From contig CATQIB010000013.1 of NCBI GenBank assembly GCA_958296185.1, positions 62,001 to 126,000 of the forward strand: a DNA stretch of 64,000 nt, read 5' to 3'. Source of the stretch: an uncultured Mesonia sp. Lineage in GTDB: Bacteria > Bacteroidota > Bacteroidia > Flavobacteriales > Flavobacteriaceae. The notes below the pieces were generated by a model. It made no database searches. It worked only from the letters and a program-made list of their open reading frames with translations, and was not told the DNA's origin. Positions 52,793 to 60,380 of the stretch are shown in pieces (position 1 is the first letter of the stretch; every line of letters starts with the position of its first letter). Both the position numbers and the translations under genes were made by a program.

Positions 52793-54892
52793 ATGGCCAA
52801 ACAAATAAATGTAGCGCTAATAGGTAATCCCAATACCGGTAAAACCTCTGTATTTAATCAGCTTACCGGGCTAAACCAACAAGTAGGGAATTACCCTGGA
52901 ATTACGGTGGAGAAAAAAGAAGGGGTCGCCAAATTATCTCGCACTCACAAAGCCCATATTTTAGATCTACCGGGTACTTATAGTTTAAATGCCTCTTCAT
53001 TAGATGAAAACCTGGTTATCGAGTTATTGTTAAATAAAAACGATAAAGATTACCCAGATGTTGCCGTAGTAATTAGCGACGTAGAAAATCTAAAGCGTAA
53101 TTTATTGCTTTTTACGCAAATAAAAGATTTGGGACTTCCTACCATATTGGTGATCAATATGGCAGACCGAATGGACCGAAAGGGAATTAGTCTTGATATA
53201 CCAGTACTTGAAAAAGAGTTAAAAACCAAGATTGCACTGGTAAGTTCTCGCAAAAATACGGGTATTGATTATTTGAAAGAACTTATTATTCAATACCAAA
53301 ATTTGTCTACAGAACCCTGTGTCAACGCCTCGAGCATAGATCCGACTTATTTTGATCGCTTGCGCCAGGCCTTTCCCAATCAATCCTTATACAAACTATG
53401 GTTGGTGATTACCCAAGATGTTAACTTTGGTAACTTGAATCGTAAATCGATTTTACCCGATAGCGATTTTACACCAAAAGCCCACGCCGAACTTAAACGG
53501 TTGCAGCAAAAGGAAACCATTGCTCGCTATCAATTCATCAATGGGGTTTTAAAACAAGGTTTTAGCAAAGATGTAAATGCGGCCAAAGATTTACGTGGCC
53601 GTCTAGACCGCATATTGACGCATAAAGTATGGGGATACGCCATTTTTTTTGGTATTATGCTTTTGATTTTCCAAGCGATTTATGATTGGTCGAGCTACCC
53701 TATGGATTTTATCGATTCTACTTTCGTATCTTTTAGCGAATGGGCCAAAGACAGTCTGCCTCCAGGTATGTTTACCGATCTTATTGCCGAAGGTATAATT
53801 CCTGGTATTGGCGGCGTGGTAATTTTTATACCCCAAATTGCATTTTTATTTCTTTTTATCTCGATTCTTGAAGAAAGCGGCTATATGAGTCGTGTGGTTT
53901 TTTTGATGGATAAAATCATGAAGAAATTTGGCTTAAGCGGAAAAAGTGTGGTCCCATTAGTTTCGGGTACAGCCTGTGCTATTCCCGCTGTAATGGCTAC
54001 TCGAAATATCGAAGATTGGAAAGAACGACTCATCACCATTTTGGTAGTTCCTTTTACAACCTGCTCGGCTCGATTACCCGTATATTTAATCATCATTTCT
54101 TTAGTTATTCCCGATGAACGCGTATTGGGCCTATTCAATTTACAGGGGCTTACGCTAATGTTATTGTATTTGCTAGGCTTTGGTATGTCGGTATTTTCAG
54201 CCTGGGTGCTTAACAAGTTACTCAAAATGCGAAGTAAAAGCTATTTTGTCATAGAAATGCCCGATTATAAACTACCGCTTTTTAAAAATGTTGCTATCAA
54301 CGTGGTTGAAAAAACAAAATCTTTTGTTTTTGGCGCAGGTAAAATTATTTTAGCCATTTCGATTGTACTCTGGGTGCTCGCTAGTTATGGCCCAACCGAT
54401 GAATTTAAAAACGCCGAAGAAATTGTAATCGAAAATTACGGCGATAGCCTAAGCGAAGAAGAGTTTAATACCGAGGTAGCTTCTTTGAAATTAGAAAATT
54501 CTTATATAGGATATATGGGGAAAGCCATTGAACCAGCTGTGGCTCCCTTAGGTTACGATTGGAAGATTGGTATTGCGATCATTAGTTCGTTTGCCGCTAG
54601 AGAGGTTTTCGTAGGTACTTTAGCCACTATATATAGTGTAGGAAGCGATAATGAGCAAACCATAAAAAGCAGAATGGCAGCCGAACAAAATCCTATCTTA
54701 GGTGGCCCCTTATTTACCTTTGCCAGTGGAATAAGCCTACTACTCTTTTATGCTTTTGCTATGCAATGTATGAGCACCTTAGCCATTGTAAAACGTGAGA
54801 CTAACTCTTGGAAATGGCCAAGTATACAGTTTGTAGCCATGACTATTATTGCATACGTAGCGGCTTTAATTGCTTTTCAATTCTTAAAATAA
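52793..54892 (+). CDS. feoB: Ferrous iron transport protein B
   Basis: This inner-membrane Fe(II) transporter has a G-protein domain. The 699-aa protein shows G1 GNPNTGKTS, G3 DLPGTYSLN and NMADRMD (G4). A helical linker follows, then two Gate domains (IPGIGGVVIFIPQIAFLFLFISILEESGYMSR, with CAIPAVMATR and the cysteine-containing motif TTCSARLPVY). Order and length are normal for FeoB. It sits between feoA and the Cys-rich partner in one operon. Confidence 0.97.
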   Translation: MAKQINVALIGNPNTGKTSVFNQLTGLNQQVGNYPGITVEKKEGVAKLSRTHKAHILDLPGTYSLNASSLDENLVIELLLNKNDKDYPDVAVVISDVENLKRNLLLFTQIKDLGLPTILVINMADRMDRKGISLDIPVLEKELKTKIALVSSRKNTGIDYLKELIIQYQNLSTEPCVNASSIDPTYFDRLRQAFPNQSLYKLWLVITQDVNFGNLNRKSILPDSDFTPKAHAELKRLQQKETIARYQFINGVLKQGFSKDVNAAKDLRGRLDRILTHKVWGYAIFFGIMLLIFQAIYDWSSYPMDFIDSTFVSFSEWAKDSLPPGMFTDLIAEGIIPGIGGVVIFIPQIAFLFLFISILEESGYMSRVVFLMDKIMKKFGLSGKSVVPLVSGTACAIPAVMATRNIEDWKERLITILVVPFTTCSARLPVYLIIISLVIPDERVLGLFNLQGLTLMLLYLLGFGMSVFSAWVLNKLLKMRSKSYFVIEMPDYKLPLFKNVAINVVEKTKSFVFGAGKIILAISIVLWVLASYGPTDEFKNAEEIVIENYGDSLSEEEFNTEVASLKLENSYIGYMGKAIEPAVAPLGYDWKIGIAIISSFAAREVFVGTLATIYSVGSDNEQTIKSRMAAEQNPILGGPLFTFASGISLLLFYAFAMQCMSTLAIVKRETNSWKWPSIQFVAMTIIAYVAALIAFQFLK

Positions 54893-54903
54893 AATATGTT
54901 ATT

Positions 54904-55047
54904 ATGTTACAGGAAATATTGGTACTTATCACTTTCGCAGGAGCATTATTCTATTTGTTTACAAAATTGATTTGGACTCCGCGGTTCTTAAAGAAAAAGA
55001 CCAGTACAAAAGCCTGTGGTACAACGGGTAAAGGATGCTGTGATTAA
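54904..55047 (+). CDS. FeoB-associated Cys-rich membrane protein, 47 aa
   Basis: This small protein has one membrane helix (LQEILVLITFAGALFYLFTKLIW). Its tail KKKTSTKACGTTGKGCCD has three cysteines near the end. Such proteins follow feoB in many Bacteroidota and may replace FeoC. The start at 54904 lies 11 nt after the feoB stop. A terminator follows at 55061. Confidence 0.88.
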   Translation: MLQEILVLITFAGALFYLFTKLIWTPRFLKKKTSTKACGTTGKGCCD

Positions 55048-55060
55048 GATATAAAAAAGG

Positions 55061-55090
55061 AAAAAGGCTACCTAAAAGAGTAGCCTTTTT
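55061..55090. terminator. Bidirectional terminator after the feo operon
   Basis: AAAAAGGCTAC (55061-55071), loop CTAAAAGA and GTAGCCTTTTT (55080-55090), a perfect 11-bp stem with T and A runs on both sides. It also faces the minus-strand gene at 55125. Confidence 0.9.
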
Positions 55091-55124
55091 ATTTAAAGAC
55101 TAAACTATTGAGTCTTCATTCTTT

Positions 55125-55559
55125 TTAGTTTACTTTTACCTGGGTATCGATTTGTAGATAATAGGCGCTTTTATCAATAGGCTGTTGAGCTTTTGGATAA
55201 GGCATTAAATTAACCAATCGCAATTGCTGCTCAGTTGACCAATATTTCTCAAAAATCGGTAAGGCTTGGGCATTCCCTTTTCCTGAAACACTTAAGATCT
55301 GCTCAGCCACTAATTCGGTGTTCTTATAAAGTTTTAGTTTTACCTTAGCCTCGCCCGCCCATACACAGGTAACCGATTCTGGACATCGAGAATCTTGTGC
55401 CACATCATCAAAGACTAAATTATATTCTTGAAATACTTGAACCGATTGACCTAAAACCAATTTACCCACAATTTGTATAGCTGGTTTTTGTTGGGCATAG
55501 GTTGAAAAACCGAAGATTAAAAATAGCAGAAAGCCAAATGTTTTATACGAATTACTCAT
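55125..55559 (-). CDS. Secreted hypothetical protein with CPESVTCVWAG motif
   Basis: The 144-aa protein has a signal peptide (ending STYAQ). A beta-rich domain contains the motif DSRCPESVTCVWAGEAKVKLKLY, which I have seen in many small Bacteroidota exported proteins. The two cysteines probably form a disulfide. It starts 14 nt after the stop of the metal permease gene, so it may be the last gene of the metal uptake operon. Function unknown. Confidence 0.7.
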   Translation of the reverse strand: MSNSYKTFGFLLFLIFGFSTYAQQKPAIQIVGKLVLGQSVQVFQEYNLVFDDVAQDSRCPESVTCVWAGEAKVKLKLYKNTELVAEQILSVSGKGNAQALPIFEKYWSTEQQLRLVNLMPYPKAQQPIDKSAYYLQIDTQVKVN

Positions 55560-55573
55560 GTTTACTTTTATAT

Positions 55574-56734
55574 TTACCCCCGAAATAAAAAGAATTTGTT
55601 TTTCAAATCTTCTATAGCCGTTGGTTTGTTGGTTGTAATATATTTTAGAGCCTCTTCGGTAAATTGAAGCCCTTTTTCAGATAGATTAATGACTTGATTT
55701 TCGATTTCAATCAGGTTATTTTTTTGAGCCAAATCTACCACTGTTTTTGCTTGTATGCGGTGCCAATTGATGTGCTCTTGTAAATGATTGACATGTCGCT
55801 CACGCGGATCTTCATGATTTTGTAAGTGCAATAAAAATACCAATAAAGAAACTTCTTTGCGTTGTTGCTTTTCTTTAAAAATCGCCGAAATTACTCCTTG
55901 TTTTGGAGCAAATAAAAACACCAATAAAAAAAGCATACCCAAAACGCTGGTCATGGATCCGGCGATTGATGCATCTAACCAATGCGCTAACCAATAACCG
56001 ATCACAGCCGAAATTACCCCAAAAAATACACTTAGAACCAGCATTTTCTTTAAGCTGTCTGTAAGTAAATATGCCGTAGCTGCAGGTGCAATGATGAGCG
56101 CTACCACCAATACCGCTCCAACTGCATCAAAAGCTCCCACAATAGTTACAGAAGAAACACTCATAAGACCATAATGAATCAGCAAAGGTGAAAAACCTAA
56201 ACTCGTAGCCAAACCCTTATCGAATGTACTCATTTTTAATTCTTTGAAAAATAAAATCAGTAAACTAAGACTCAGTAATAAAATACTTCCAATAACCCAT
56301 AGAGATTTTGGACCAAGATCTAAATTATTTATTAGTAGTCGATCAAATGGAGCGAAAGCCAACTCGCCAAGCAATACAGCATCTATATCGAGATGAACAT
56401 CATTAGCATTTTGAGCAATTAATATCACCCCAATACTAAATAAGGCAGGAAAAACCAGACCTATGGCCGTATCTTCTTTTACCAATCTGGTTTTTTGAAT
56501 AAATTCAACCAGCACCACCGTTAGAACGCCAGTGACTGCCGCTAATAGAATCAGCCAGGGAGAGTTTAAATCTTGTGTGATAAAAAAACCAACCACCAAA
56601 CCCGGTAAAATAGAATGGCTAATGGCATCGCTTATCATAGTCATTTTTCTAAGCACTAGGAACACTCCTGGTATTGCGCAAGCCATTGCTGCTAGTCCCG
56701 CAATTAATTGTATTTCAATTTGCGCATCACTCAT
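55574..56734 (-). CDS. Metal ABC transporter permease with C-terminal wHTH-like extension
   Basis: This is an integral membrane permease of the TroC/TroD/MntB class. The 386-aa protein has about eight or nine helices (IQLIAGLAAMACAIPGVFLVLRKMTMISDAISHSILPGLVVGFF ... LVVALIIAPAATAYLLTD). It is about 100 residues longer than plain ZnuB/MntB. The extra C-terminal part (LLHLQNHEDPRERHVNHLQEHINWHRIQAKTVVDLAQKNNLIEIENQVINLSEKGLQFTEEALKYI) looks like a winged helix of DtxR/MarR style. Its start overlaps the previous permease stop by 4 bp. Confidence 0.88.
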   Translation of the reverse strand: MSDAQIEIQLIAGLAAMACAIPGVFLVLRKMTMISDAISHSILPGLVVGFFITQDLNSPWLILLAAVTGVLTVVLVEFIQKTRLVKEDTAIGLVFPALFSIGVILIAQNANDVHLDIDAVLLGELAFAPFDRLLINNLDLGPKSLWVIGSILLLSLSLLILFFKELKMSTFDKGLATSLGFSPLLIHYGLMSVSSVTIVGAFDAVGAVLVVALIIAPAATAYLLTDSLKKMLVLSVFFGVISAVIGYWLAHWLDASIAGSMTSVLGMLFLLVFLFAPKQGVISAIFKEKQQRKEVSLLVFLLHLQNHEDPRERHVNHLQEHINWHRIQAKTVVDLAQKNNLIEIENQVINLSEKGLQFTEEALKYITTNKPTAIEDLKNKFFLFRG

Positions 56735-57861
56735 AGATCTTGCATAGCTTCTTGGGGTTTATAAAAATTCTCTGCTTCCTGGTAGCCCTTGGCAGTTAGC
56801 GACCATTGATTGCCTCTAATCTCTACCCAATTTTTTTCTTCTAGTTTATTAAGTGTTTTACGCGTATAGCCGTGAAAATTATTCAGGATTTTTATAGCAT
56901 GTGGATGGGAAATATCTTTATGATTTTGAGCAATATGATACATTACCGAAAGTGTTTTACGCAGATTAAGTTCCTTGCGGTTGCGGTAAAACCTAATTCT
57001 TCTAGCGAGTAAACCACGTTGTGGAGCAAATACAAATGAGAGTAATACCAATCCGGCAGCGACCAAAACAATTATTGGTCCGGTAGATAAGTTGTTCTGG
57101 CTTGCACTAATAGCCGTTCCTAAAACCCCTGAAAATGCTCCAAAAGCAGCAGCTAAAAATATCATTACACTTAAGCTATTGGTCCATTGCCGGGCTGCAG
57201 CAGCTGGAGCTAAAAGCATTGCACTCATTAGAACCACTCCCACCGTTTGAAGCCCTAAAACAATTGCCAATACAATAAAACTGGTAATTAAAATATCTAA
57301 AAATCTAGTATTAAAGCCTAAAGTTAAGGTGTAATCTGGATCAAAAAGTAGCAACTTTAGCTCTTTCCAAAACAGGAGCAAAACGAATAAGCTAACACCT
57401 GTTACACCAATCATTACATATACGTCTTGCACCATTAAAGTAGCGGCTTGGCCGAATAAATATTTATCTAAACCTGCCTGATTGGCATTAGGTAACTTTT
57501 GTATAAAGGTAAGTAGTAGCATACCGAACCCGAAAAACAAGGATAAAATTAGACCTAAAGCCGTATCGTTTTTCAAGCGGGTTTTTTTGACAATACTTTT
57601 AATCCAAAATGTACCTAACAATCCGCTAATCAAAGCTCCTAAAAGCAAAAAGTGAGTTTGCTTGGTACCGGTCAACAGAAAAGCGAGCGCAATCCCAGGC
57701 AAGGCTGCGTGAGAGATAGCATCTCCTAATAAACTCTGTCTTCTCAATACTGCAAAACTCCCTAACATACCACAAACCGCACCTAAAACAGCCGTACCTA
57801 AAGTGATTACACCTAAGGTATAATCTGTAAACAACATAGAAAAATACTCTGTTATATTCAT
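56731..57861 (-). CDS. Metal ABC transporter permease with C-terminal wHTH-like extension
   Basis: This is the partner permease, 376 aa. It has the Mn/Zn/Fe permease core (MLGSFAVLRRQSLLGDAISHAALPGIALAFLLTG ... VVLMSAMLLAPAAAARQWTNSLS). A C-terminal region from about residue 300 follows (LNLRKTLSVMYHIAQNHKDISHPHAIKILNNFHGYTRKTLNKLEEKNWVEIRGNQWSLTAKGYQEAENFYK) and resembles the N-terminal winged helix of DtxR-family proteins. Together with the 55574-56734 product it would form a heterodimeric channel. It is 10 nt downstream of the ATPase gene. Confidence 0.88.
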   Translation of the reverse strand: MNITEYFSMLFTDYTLGVITLGTAVLGAVCGMLGSFAVLRRQSLLGDAISHAALPGIALAFLLTGTKQTHFLLLGALISGLLGTFWIKSIVKKTRLKNDTALGLILSLFFGFGMLLLTFIQKLPNANQAGLDKYLFGQAATLMVQDVYVMIGVTGVSLFVLLLFWKELKLLLFDPDYTLTLGFNTRFLDILITSFIVLAIVLGLQTVGVVLMSAMLLAPAAAARQWTNSLSVMIFLAAAFGAFSGVLGTAISASQNNLSTGPIIVLVAAGLVLLSFVFAPQRGLLARRIRFYRNRKELNLRKTLSVMYHIAQNHKDISHPHAIKILNNFHGYTRKTLNKLEEKNWVEIRGNQWSLTAKGYQEAENFYKPQEAMQDL

Positions 57862-57871
57862 TATTTTGCCT

Positions 57872-58618
57872 TTACGGATTGATGGCTACTTTATAGTTAA
57901 TTCCGTAGGTTTTGGTTAAATTATCATCGTTAAAGATATCTTTCACAGGACCCGATGCTATCCCCTTTACATTCAAAAAGGTTACCCAATTGAAATACTC
58001 GGGCACGGTTTGTAAATCGTGGTGCACTACAATTAGTGTTTTTCCCGCATCGCGTAATTCTTTAAGAATTTTAATAATAGCTCTTTCGGTTGTCGCATCT
58101 ACACCTTGAAAGGGTTCATCCATAAAATATATACTCGCATTTTGAACCAAAGCTCTAGCTAAGAAAATGCGTTGTTGTTGTCCGCCCGAAAGTTGACTTA
58201 TTTGTCTATTTTTAAAAGAAAGCATCCCTACTTTTTCCAGAGCCTCTAAAGCCGATTTTCTTTGCGCCTGCCCTGGGCGTTTTATCCAGCCTAAGCTACC
58301 ATAAGTTCCCATCATGACCACATCAAGAGCCGTAGTAGGAAAATCCCAATCTACGGTTCCTTTTTGCGGCACATAGGCCACCTTTGAGCGTTGGGCCTTA
58401 TAGGGTTTACCAAATATCTTGACACTGCCGGCGATGGGTTTTATAATACCCAATATAGCTTTGATAAGTGTAGATTTACCGGCACCATTCGGCCCTACTA
58501 TAGCCATTAGTACGCCTTCGGGAATTTTTAAATCGATATCCCAAAGTACAGGTTTATAGTCATAGGCCACCGTAAGGTCATCTATCTTTATGGCTAGTTT
58601 TTCGTTTTTCACATTCAT
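57872..58618 (-). CDS. Metal ABC transporter ATP-binding protein
   Basis: This is the ATPase of the manganese/zinc/iron-type transporter. The 248-aa protein has Walker [10 protein letters not shown], signature LSGGQQQR, Walker B SIYFMDEP and the switch histidine in LIVVHHDL. The sequence [17 protein letters not shown] is typical of the TroB/MntC/ZnuC class. It directly follows the binding-protein gene with no gap and precedes the permeases by 10 nt. Confidence 0.95.
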   Translation of the reverse strand: MNVKNEKLAIKIDDLTVAYDYKPVLWDIDLKIPEGVLMAIVGPNGAGKSTLIKAILGIIKPIAGSVKIFGKPYKAQRSKVAYVPQKGTVDWDFPTTALDVVMMGTYGSLGWIKRPGQAQRKSALEALEKVGMLSFKNRQISQLSGGQQQRIFLARALVQNASIYFMDEPFQGVDATTERAIIKILKELRDAGKTLIVVHHDLQTVPEYFNWVTFLNVKGIASGPVKDIFNDDNLTKTYGINYKVAINP

Positions 58619-59539
58619 TTACTTTAGAGCGTCTACAATTGTATGCACATTGTAAGTAAACATACCTAAATAGTTACCTTCTGGTGTATCTGGATTACCC
58701 AGCGCATCAGAATAAAGGGTTCCGCCTATAGCAACTTCAAAACCTTCGGCTTGGACCGCCTTTTGCAAAGCTTCAATCGTACGTTTTGGCACACTGCTTT
58801 CTATAAATATTGCTTTTACCTTATTATTGATTATAAATTGTGCTAGATTTTGTACATCTTGCACTCCTGCTTCTGTAGCAGTTGAAAGACCTTGCAATCC
58901 TACCACTTGAAAACCATAAGCTTCACCAAAATAATTAAAAGCATCGTGGGCCGTAACTAAAATACGTTTGTCTTTGGGTAAAGTTGCAATTTTGGCTTTG
59001 ATCTGTTGCTCTAGCTCATCTAATTGCGCTAAATAACGCTCCTCATTTTTTTTAAATAATTTTTGATTGTCTGGATCTAAGCTACAAAGTTCTTTTGTGA
59101 GTTGTTGGGTTATCAACTTCCAGTAACCAATATTAAACCAAATATGCGGATCGAAATTAGAGGCAAAATACTCAGAACCGATTAGTTTCTTTTTGTCTAA
59201 AGCTTTTGAAAGAGCAACAGTATTGGTCTGCTGTTGCATTTTTTCAAATACATCCACTAATTTTCCTTCTAAGTGAAGACCATTATAAAAAACTACATCG
59301 GCTTGGGTGAGTTTGGTTACGTCTCCCGCACTAGCTTTATAAAGATGCGGATCGACCCCAGCGCCCATCAGGCCCCGAACCTCTATGGCTTCACCTCCAA
59401 TATGCTTGGCTAAATCGGTAATCATGGTAGTAGTGGTTACTACTTGTAATTTTCCGTTCTTATTTTGTTCTTGTCTTTTACAGCTCACAAAACAAATCAG
59501 TACCACTAGCGCAACTCCTATTTTTTGTATCACCTTCAT
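58619..59539 (-). CDS. Metal ABC transporter substrate-binding lipoprotein (TroA-like)
   Basis: This is the cluster 9 (A-1) binding protein of the transporter. The 306-aa protein has a lipoprotein signal (VALVVLICFVSC). Probable metal ligands are in GVDPHLYKAS, NFDPHIWFNIGY, an acidic residue in STATEAGVQD and GGTLYSDALG. The absence of a His-rich loop argues against a ZnuA-type zinc protein and fits manganese or iron. It overlaps the regulator gene by 4 bp and abuts the ATPase gene. Confidence 0.93.
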   Translation of the reverse strand: MKVIQKIGVALVVLICFVSCKRQEQNKNGKLQVVTTTTMITDLAKHIGGEAIEVRGLMGAGVDPHLYKASAGDVTKLTQADVVFYNGLHLEGKLVDVFEKMQQQTNTVALSKALDKKKLIGSEYFASNFDPHIWFNIGYWKLITQQLTKELCSLDPDNQKLFKKNEERYLAQLDELEQQIKAKIATLPKDKRILVTAHDAFNYFGEAYGFQVVGLQGLSTATEAGVQDVQNLAQFIINNKVKAIFIESSVPKRTIEALQKAVQAEGFEVAIGGTLYSDALGNPDTPEGNYLGMFTYNVHTIVDALK

Positions 59540-60219
59540 ACTTTTTCTTTAAGTTTACTTTCTTTATATATCTCCACAAAAATGTTCTGTGTGGCGGTTT
59601 TAGATAACATTATTTCATTATTGCGCACCTTTACCAACATGCTTTCATCAAATTCTTGAATACTTTTAATGCTTAGCAGTGTGTCTAATCCTATTTTATG
59701 CTGATCTAAAAATTGTAAAAACGAAGAAGAGGCATCGCTAAAACCTTTGCAGATTAAGGTGTCTCCTACTTTGAATTCGCTTAAGCGACGCTTTTTAAAT
59801 TCGGGCAATACTCCAGCAGCATTAGGTATAGGATCGCCGTGCGGATCAAAACTAGGTCTACCTAAAAAACAATCGAGTTCTTCTACCAATTTTTTAGATT
59901 GTATATGTTCTAATTGTTCGGCCACCTCGTGTACCTCATCCCAGTTAAAGTTTAAACACTCCACCAAGAAATACTCCCACAACCTATGTTTTCTGATGAT
60001 AGCCAATGCCCATGATTTACCCTTAGGGGTCAAAGACACGCCATAATACTTTTGATAATTTACCAATTTTTTTTCGGCGAGACGTTTTAACATCTCGGTA
60101 ACCGAAGCCGCTTTGGTCTGTAATTCTTCAGACAATTTACTGGTAGAAACCCCCTTTTCACTGGATTCCTCAAGATGATATATCGCCTTGAGATAATTTT
60201 CTTCAGATTGAGAATACAT
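59536..60219 (-). CDS. DtxR/MntR-family metal-dependent repressor
   Basis: This regulator heads the metal uptake operon. The 227-aa protein has an N-terminal winged helix (SEENYLKAIYHLEESSEKGVSTSKLSEELQTKAASVTEMLKRL). The metal-binding dimerisation domain is at about 75-140 (IIRKHRLWEYFLVECLNFNWDEVHEVAEQLEHI), and a C-terminal FeoA/SH3-like domain is at about 150-220. Its ATG lies 20 nt after the -7 element at 60239-60246. It probably represses its own operon and the divergent TonB receptor through the palindromes at 60270 and 60343. Confidence 0.93.
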   Translation of the reverse strand: MYSQSEENYLKAIYHLEESSEKGVSTSKLSEELQTKAASVTEMLKRLAEKKLVNYQKYYGVSLTPKGKSWALAIIRKHRLWEYFLVECLNFNWDEVHEVAEQLEHIQSKKLVEELDCFLGRPSFDPHGDPIPNAAGVLPEFKKRRLSEFKVGDTLICKGFSDASSSFLQFLDQHKIGLDTLLSIKSIQEFDESMLVKVRNNEIMLSKTATQNIFVEIYKESKLKEKV

Positions 60220-60238
60220 ACATAATATTTATAATCTA

Positions 60239-60246
60239 CAAAGTTA
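60239..60246 (-). promoter_or_regulatory. -7 element of the metal uptake operon
   Basis: The minus strand reads TAACTTTG, an exact TAnnTTTG match, 20 nt before the dtxR-like ATG. The palindrome at 60270-60285 lies in its -33 region. Confidence 0.6.
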
Positions 60247-60269
60247 CATTTTATTTACCCAAATAATAA

Positions 60270-60285
60270 TTTAGCTTACCCTAAT
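60270..60285. promoter_or_regulatory. Operator candidate 1 for the DtxR-family repressor
   Basis: TTTAGCTTACCCTAAT is an imperfect palindrome (TTTAG/CTAAt) that matches the box at 60343 in 13 of 16 positions. It sits where the -33 region of the metal operon promoter would be. Confidence 0.6.
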
Positions 60286-60342
60286 TTTATTATTCAAAAT
60301 AAATAAAAAATAAGTTTTGATTTCAGGGTTTTGTAAATATTA

Positions 60343-60358
60343 TTTAGCTTTGCCTAAA
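60343..60358. promoter_or_regulatory. Operator candidate 2 overlapping the TonB receptor -7 element
   Basis: TTTAGCTTTGCCTAAA is a palindrome with arms TTTAG and CTAAA. It overlaps TAGCTTTG (60345-60352), an exact -7 element for the receptor gene. Repressor binding here would block that promoter. Confidence 0.65.
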
Positions 60359-60380
60359 AATTTTATTAAACGATATTAAA

